Shown here one piece after another: positions 40,099-44,611 of a stretch of DNA of 44,611 nt (the first letter of the stretch is position 1; the number at the start of each line of letters is the position of its first letter). Where the stretch lies: NCBI RefSeq assembly GCF_000739635.1, contig NZ_BATQ01000017.1, forward strand, positions 1-44,611, in the 5' to 3' direction. The notes beneath the pieces are model-generated. The model was not told where the DNA came from and searched no databases. It was given only the letters and a program-made list of their open reading frames with translations. This DNA is from Verrucomicrobium sp. BvORR034 (GTDB lineage: Bacteria > Verrucomicrobiota > Verrucomicrobiia > Verrucomicrobiales > Verrucomicrobiaceae). The translations under genes and the position numbers were made by a program.

Positions 40099-42009
40099 TC
40101 ATCGGGGAACATCCACGCGCTTCAGTATCCGGAAATAGAAGTCCGGCTCGATGCCGGGGAACGCGGCGACCTCCGTGAAGAGCGACTTGTCGTCCAGTTG
40201 TTTGAACCCTTCCGCAAGCACGGTGCGATTGAAGTTGGCGTAACCGTAGATCGCATAGAGCGGGCGCTTCTCCTTTTCGGCCTTGGCCACGATGGCTGCA
40301 AGTTCTGCACCGGATCCAGCCGGCAGGCAGTGGCGTTCGTAGAGTGGCATGGCCTCTTTTCCCAGACCGTAGCAGACAATGACGGGCGCGGGTTTGAGAC
40401 CCCGCGCATGCTTCTGGATAAAAGACGCCACATCATGCAAAGGCTCAATCGGGTGGGTGAGGAGAAGCTGCCAGCCGGGATACACCACCCATCCATAGAG
40501 AGCCGCCACGGCCAGGGCAGGCAGGCTGGCCAGAGGTTTGCCAGGTCTCTTCCCCAGCCAGATGCTCAGCTCGGACATCGCCTGCACCGTGAGCAGGATC
40601 AGGCAGGGCAGGACGGCAATGATGAAGCGGGGATAAAAGTAGCTGTCCGCCAGTTGGGTCAGCGCGGCGAACACGCTTGCGGAGACCAGGAACGTAACCG
40701 GGAGCACCCAGCGGAGGTGATGGTCTCGAACCAGAGCCCTCCAGGCTCCATAGAGCACGCTGCCAGCGATCACGAGCGCCAGGGTGCCGGCGGTCAGCCC
40801 GTGGGCGCTGAGAGCGGGAATGCCGGTCGCCTCCACCAGTTGTGATGGTATGTAGTGGTCCAGTCCCGACAGCAGGTTGGAGGCGGTTTGATCCAGAAGC
40901 TGGCCGGTCAGCACGTGGTGGTCTTTCTCGGCGCCCGCCCATCGTCGGGCCTGCAGGACATTGGGCAGAAAGACCTGGGTCAGCAGGAGCGCCGCAAACA
41001 GATTGGTGGCCAGCAGCCGCCACCAGGCGGTCCACCGGTCACGAGTGGTTTCCTGAACTCGGAGGAGGAAGACCAGCGTCACCAGATTCAGCACCGCCAC
41101 ATCCACGAGGGCATTGGGGAAGGCCCAGAGCCAGAGAAACTCCGCACCACCCAGCGCCACCAGCCCACCGGTGCTTCGCCCGTGACTCCGGATGACCGCT
41201 GTGGCCGCCAACATGGCCGCCGGGCAGAGCGGCAGGATCAGGGAATAGGCACGCGTGTCTACGCCGTAGCGGATCGCCCACGGATGCACCGCCAGTACCA
41301 GCGCCGCCGCAACGCCTGCTCCCGGATGTCCCCATGTTCGCAACAGGCAGGCCATCAGCAGGACTGCTGCTGCCGCAGCGAGGAGCGCTGGCATCCGGGC
41401 CGCCAGATCGCTGAAGTCCTCACGTTTCGCTTTTGTGATTTTCTGCCAGACGGTCAGGCTGGTTTTTTGAGCCAGGGAGAGAGGGACGTGATTCGTCGGC
41501 TTCTGGTAGTAGAAGGCGCACCGTTTCCAGTCATGAGGCAGAAAGCGCAGCCCGTCCGGCTTCTTGGGATCTTCCTTCCACTTGCCATGAGAAGCCTGCT
41601 GCACTGCCCAGGCCTCATCCCACCAGAGGCTTCGGCTGGCCATCGGCAACCGCAGCCCCAGGCCCGCCAGCATCGCCATCAGCACCAGCGGCCAGAACCA
41701 CCGGGGACTGGATATCGGGCGGTCAGCCGATTGCCCCGAAGGTGCTCTTTCCCAACCTCGTGCCCATATCCTATGGGTGCCCGTCAGCAGGATCCACCCT
41801 GCCAGACCTATCCAGGCTCCATAGTGAATCCCCATGGCAGCATCGTGCCACCAGTCTGGTTTCTCCCCGGCTGCCAGCGCGGCGGTGATGGCAGCCTGAT
41901 GCTCTACAGGGCGTGGACCCCAGATGAGCAGGGCCCCGTCTCCAAGGACCAGGGCGGCCAGCACCACGAAGGTCTTGTGGCGGTGCAGAGCTCTCCAGAT
42001 CTCGATCAT
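40099..42009 (-). CDS. GT39-like membrane glycosyltransferase
   Basis: 636 residues with about a dozen hydrophobic helices. Ser-Leu-Trp-Trp-Asp-Glu-Ala-Trp-Ala in the first loop (about residue 130) gives the Asp-Glu pair typical of the GT39/ArnT-like superfamily. Asn-His-Val-Pro-Leu-Ser and Ile-Arg-Tyr-Gly-Val-Asp-Thr-Arg-Ala-Tyr-Ser-Leu are further conserved stretches. The C-terminal 100 residues form a soluble periplasmic domain. Such enzymes move a sugar from a polyprenyl-phosphate donor to protein, lipid or polymer in the periplasm. The acceptor is unknown. The surface proteins near 8-12 kb are possible acceptors but there is no direct link. It is divergent from the DUF2167 gene. Confidence 0.88.
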   Translation of the reverse strand: MIEIWRALHRHKTFVVLAALVLGDGALLIWGPRPVEHQAAITAALAAGEKPDWWHDAAMGIHYGAWIGLAGWILLTGTHRIWARGWERAPSGQSADRPISSPRWFWPLVLMAMLAGLGLRLPMASRSLWWDEAWAVQQASHGKWKEDPKKPDGLRFLPHDWKRCAFYYQKPTNHVPLSLAQKTSLTVWQKITKAKREDFSDLAARMPALLAAAAAVLLMACLLRTWGHPGAGVAAALVLAVHPWAIRYGVDTRAYSLILPLCPAAMLAATAVIRSHGRSTGGLVALGGAEFLWLWAFPNALVDVAVLNLVTLVFLLRVQETTRDRWTAWWRLLATNLFAALLLTQVFLPNVLQARRWAGAEKDHHVLTGQLLDQTASNLLSGLDHYIPSQLVEATGIPALSAHGLTAGTLALVIAGSVLYGAWRALVRDHHLRWVLPVTFLVSASVFAALTQLADSYFYPRFIIAVLPCLILLTVQAMSELSIWLGKRPGKPLASLPALAVAALYGWVVYPGWQLLLTHPIEPLHDVASFIQKHARGLKPAPVIVCYGLGKEAMPLYERHCLPAGSGAELAAIVAKAEKEKRPLYAIYGYANFNRTVLAEGFKQLDDKSLFTEVAAFPGIEPDFYFRILKRVDVPR

Positions 42010-42203
42010 GGCGGGTATTTCCGGGGGACAATTTTTTGGAAACAGCCACAGAATCTTGCGCCTGTTGAGATGCCGTCGTATGAATGTTTCTTAATTCCTT
42101 CAGCAGGTGGATCACTTCCAGAGGCGCGGCGAAAGCGACACGCGAACCTCCTTGACGGCCTTGATGACCACCTGTTGCATCAGGACGTTCCCTATCTCCC
42201 ACC

Positions 42204-43127
42204 ATGAAATCCTCCTTCGCTGCGTTCGCGGTTGGCTTCGGCCTGGCCTTCGCTCCCGCTTTTGTCCCGGCCCAGACTCCGGCCCCCGCTCCCACTGCAG
42301 CCGAGGCAGAGCCTTCGGCGGAAGAGGAAGCCAAAAAAGAGGCCGCGATGCTCAAGTCTCTTGGTGCCCAGTTCGAAGGCATTGGCAAGATCGGGTCGCG
42401 GGCCGAGGTGCAGATCCCCGAGGGCTACGTCTTCTTTGGTCCCTCTGGCACGAAGAAGCTCCTCAAGCAGTGGGGAAACCTCATCGGTGGGAACGAAGAC
42501 GGCCTGCTCATGAATCAAGAGAAGGGCTGGTCCGTGGTGTTTGAGTTCGACGACGTCGGTTACGTGAAGGACGACGACAAAGACGAGCTCAATGCGGACA
42601 AGATGATGAAGATGTTCAAGGACAACGAGCCTGCTGTGAATGAGGCCCGTAAAGAAGCTGGTCTCTCTGCACAGCACACCCTGGGCTTCACCCTTCCCCC
42701 CCGATACAATCCTGACACCAACAACCTGGAGTGGGCCATCCGCTTCAACTTCGAAGGCACCCCGGGCGAGCAGGTCAACCACAACACCAAGCTGCTCGGC
42801 CGCAAAGGCGTGATGCAGGCCACCCTGCTTTGCAATCCTGAGGAGCTTGAGGCCGTCCAGCCGGACTACCAGAAGGTGCTGACCGGATTCAAATTCAACC
42901 AGGGCGAAACCTATGCGGAGTTCCGCCAGGGTGACAAGGTGGCCACTTACGGTCTTGTGGGCCTCGTGGCAGGTGGTGCTGCCTTTGCTGCTGGCAAGGC
43001 CGGCCTCTTTGCCAAGCTGGGAGTGGTGCTTGCCAAGTTCTACAAGGTCATCATCGGGGGGGTGATTGCCCTCTTCATTGGCATCAAGAAACTCTTCGGC
43101 GGCCGGGACAGCTCCCAGTACCAGTAA
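42204..43127 (+). CDS. DUF2167 family membrane protein
   Basis: 307 residues. The signal peptide is followed by an Ala/Pro/Glu-rich linker (residues 25-50). Val-Gln-Ile-Pro-Glu-Gly-Tyr-Val-Phe-Phe and Phe-Glu-Phe-Asp-Asp-Val-Gly-Tyr-Val-Lys-Asp-Asp match the start of DUF2167. Arg-Lys-Gly-Val-Met-Gln-Ala-Thr-Leu is near the end of that domain. The C-terminus has two hydrophobic stretches around Ala-Ala-Phe-Ala-Ala-Gly-Lys-Ala-Gly-Leu-Phe and Ile-Ile-Gly-Gly-Val-Ile-Ala-Leu-Phe. The family's role is not known to me; it is common in Gram-negative envelopes. It lies 11 bases before the next gene, surely the same transcript. Confidence 0.9.
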   Translation: MKSSFAAFAVGFGLAFAPAFVPAQTPAPAPTAAEAEPSAEEEAKKEAAMLKSLGAQFEGIGKIGSRAEVQIPEGYVFFGPSGTKKLLKQWGNLIGGNEDGLLMNQEKGWSVVFEFDDVGYVKDDDKDELNADKMMKMFKDNEPAVNEARKEAGLSAQHTLGFTLPPRYNPDTNNLEWAIRFNFEGTPGEQVNHNTKLLGRKGVMQATLLCNPEELEAVQPDYQKVLTGFKFNQGETYAEFRQGDKVATYGLVGLVAGGAAFAAGKAGLFAKLGVVLAKFYKVIIGGVIALFIGIKKLFGGRDSSQYQ

Positions 43128-43138
43128 GGTGGCATGGC

Positions 43139-44266
43139 ATGACGGACGGACAATTCCTGCTCCTCATCTTCGCCCTGCTCTATTTGTATGAGTGCCTGCG
43201 CTGGGTTCCCGGCCGGGCAGTCATCTGGAAATTGTTTGGCCGGGCCACCGAGCCTGGGGCATGGAGCCGCAGCATCCCGTTGGAGCTTTTTCGCACGCGA
43301 GGTGGGGCTTTTGCCCTCCTCCCACCGCTGCCCCCAGTGGGGGCTCACCTGGTCACGGCCGCCTGGCCGGCGGTGCCTCATGCGCAAGGCTTGTGCCTGT
43401 GGGATGAGGTGAACGGTACCGCAAGCCACATTCCTTGGTCGGAGGTGGAGGCCTCAGCTGAAGAGGCCACGCTGCGCATCACCCCGGGTAGGGCGGTGAG
43501 ATGTGTCCACGGCTGGCAGGCAGCAGAATGGGCCAAGCTGATCAAGAGCTGGAAAACGCTGCCGCAGGAGGAGCGTCAGGCCCAGTTTTTGACCAAGGCG
43601 GCGACTCTGTTGGATGAGCAACCGTTGCGTGATGCTGGGATTGAAGTGGCACGCGCCACCCGCAGCCTTCGGTGGAATGGCACGTTGCTGGTCCTCTGGG
43701 CCCTCGGCATCTTGCCCTACACTTACTGGCGGTTTGGTGACACGCTCCCCACGCTGGTCGCGATCGGATCCCTCTACTTCGTGATGCTCTGTCAGGCAGT
43801 GACGTTGTGGTGGATCTCTCGCCGTGATCCCCGCCTGAAGTACGGTCGGTGGAGCCACATCCTGGGCGCAGCGTTTTACCCCCCTTCCTCCATCCGGGCG
43901 GCGGACTGGGTTTGCGCGATGAAGAGCCCTGAGATCCATCCGCTGCTGGCAGCTTTCACATTTGGCCAGCGTGAGGCGGCGGAGAAACTGGCTGCCCAGG
44001 CTTGGCGACTCGCCCGCTGGCCTGTGGGCAGTATTTCCGACCGTCCCTGGGATGGTCCCGAAGTGCAGGCGTTGCGGACGTTCTTTGCCAAAGTGAACCT
44101 GGAACTATCCCAGTTGGAAACCCCACCTGCTCTTCCAGAAGGAGCCAGCAGGCATTGCCCGCGCTGCCTCGCCACCTATGGTGACAAAGCAGAGACTTGC
44201 AGCGATTGCGGAGGTATGCCTCTTGTGAAACGCGAAGCCAAGCCTGAAGCGGCGGCGGCTGCGTAA
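43139..44266 (+). CDS. Membrane protein with C-terminal zinc ribbon
   Basis: 375 residues. A first hydrophobic segment (about 5-20) and two central membrane helices (about 180-225, with Leu-Leu-Val-Leu-Trp-Ala-Leu-Gly-Ile-Leu-Pro) frame a soluble loop. The end holds Cys-Pro-Arg-Cys and, fifteen residues later, Cys-Ser-Asp-Cys-Gly-Gly, a zinc-ribbon pattern, then an Ala-rich tail. No family is recognised. It is coupled to the DUF2167 gene by an 11-base gap, so the two may form one envelope complex. Confidence 0.82.
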   Translation: MTDGQFLLLIFALLYLYECLRWVPGRAVIWKLFGRATEPGAWSRSIPLELFRTRGGAFALLPPLPPVGAHLVTAAWPAVPHAQGLCLWDEVNGTASHIPWSEVEASAEEATLRITPGRAVRCVHGWQAAEWAKLIKSWKTLPQEERQAQFLTKAATLLDEQPLRDAGIEVARATRSLRWNGTLLVLWALGILPYTYWRFGDTLPTLVAIGSLYFVMLCQAVTLWWISRRDPRLKYGRWSHILGAAFYPPSSIRAADWVCAMKSPEIHPLLAAFTFGQREAAEKLAAQAWRLARWPVGSISDRPWDGPEVQALRTFFAKVNLELSQLETPPALPEGASRHCPRCLATYGDKAETCSDCGGMPLVKREAKPEAAAAA

Positions 44267-44520
44267 AGGGGGCAAGTGGAGAATCCCATGTCGAAGAGAG
44301 AAATCCGCATCCTCGTCGGGAAGCAAAGGTGTTGTCCAGAGGTCTCTTCAACCCACAGCCTCGCGGCCATGTGGCACCCCTTGGGCACGCGGTCGCTCTC
44401 GGCGAGGTAGACATCGCATACGGGGAAGTTAGTGCCTGCCAAGGAACCTGGGGGACTGACGTGGAGGTGTTGATGGCGGTGGGGAGAAAGCGGATGCCGT
44501 CGGCTTTCCCACCTGATCGT
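44267..44520. other. Non-coding region after the zinc-ribbon gene
   Basis: About 250 bases with no supported gene. A minus-strand frame at 44176-44442 runs into the antisense of the zinc-ribbon gene and is not convincing. No clear terminator is visible before the hairpin repeat at 44521. Confidence 0.45.
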
Positions 44521-44600
44521 CCTACGCGTAGGTACCCAGGGTTGACTCGCTTAGAGCTCGTCCAACCACTGGGCTGTGCTAGAAATCCCCTTCGGGGATT
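44521..44600 (-). repeat. Multi-hairpin intergenic repeat, copy 5
   Basis: On the minus strand, hairpin 1 is AATCCCC-GAA-GGGGATT (44584-44600). The core arms, in plus-strand terms, are CCCAGGGTTG (44535-44544) and CAACC-A-CTGGG (44563-44573), a ten-pair stem with one bulged A. Hairpin 3 is the palindrome CCTACGCGTAGG (44521-44532). The order of parts is the same as in copies 2 and 3. Confidence 0.75.
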
Positions 44601-44611
44601 AACTGCGGACT

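Noticed and set aside
40855-42207. 450-codon plus-strand frame
   Set aside because: Antisense to the GT39-like gene, with Arg/Gln/Pro-rich shadow composition.
44176-44442. 88-codon minus-strand frame
   Set aside because: Its second half is antisense to the zinc-ribbon gene and nothing in its first half is recognisable.

Overview
Organism. The window looks like chromosomal DNA of a Verrucomicrobia member, probably Verrucomicrobiaceae. This is inferred from gene content, not from a marker gene. The clues are two large secreted proteins with PEP-CTERM sorting tails and autotransporter-type beta-strand repeats, a giant thrombospondin-type-3 (TSP3) repeat protein, Tat-exported Gfo/Idh/MocA and glycoside-hydrolase-like proteins, a secreted BSP-family peptidase and a lactonase-fold protein, GC-rich coding sequence, and intergenic hairpin repeats. 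No rRNA, tRNA or CRISPR array was seen. Layout: (1) 1-8.1 kb is a patchy, visibly more AT-rich accessory region. It holds the end of a lipoprotein gene, a two-gene minus-strand unit (giant TSP3 metalloprotease plus a small anchored protein), a complete but decayed IS5-family (IS427-group-like) element with a TA duplication, and a broken secreted-protein gene. (2) 8.1-15.1 kb has two tandem paralogous PEP-CTERM proteins, each preceded by the same imperfect palindrome. The second copy lies in the divergent promoter region shared with a 7TM-DISM histidine kinase / NarL-type response regulator pair. (3) 15.1-25.9 kb is a plus-strand stress and efflux block: a TetR regulator, an RND efflux pair with an operator-like palindrome in front of both regulator and pump, a lipoprotein hydrolase, and a four-gene cluster (cupin, MhqO-like ring-cleaving dioxygenase, WrbA-like quinone reductase, MhqD-like hydrolase) that resembles known quinone-detoxification sets. 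A hotdog thioesterase is divergent from tetR. (4) 25.9-34.4 kb holds a Tat oxidoreductase and partner, ClpX, a BSP-family metallopeptidase, a lactonase-fold beta-propeller and a secreted protein. (5) 34.4-44.6 kb holds small secreted proteins, an RmlC-like cupin, a degenerate HNH-fold protein, a Tat-exported glycoside-hydrolase-like protein, lipoproteins, a GT39-like membrane glycosyltransferase, a DUF2167 membrane protein and a zinc-ribbon membrane protein. How it works together. The pump and quinone cluster together suggest a defence against aromatic or quinone electrophiles. The two-component pair, sitting next to the PEP-CTERM palindromes, is a candidate regulator of surface proteins. The most striking unexplained structure is a multi-hairpin repeat family of five copies. 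It has a conserved core with compensatory base changes and flanking hairpins that mostly carry three-base loops. Copies lie in every long convergent (3'-to-3') intergenic gap of the window, and one lies at the right edge.
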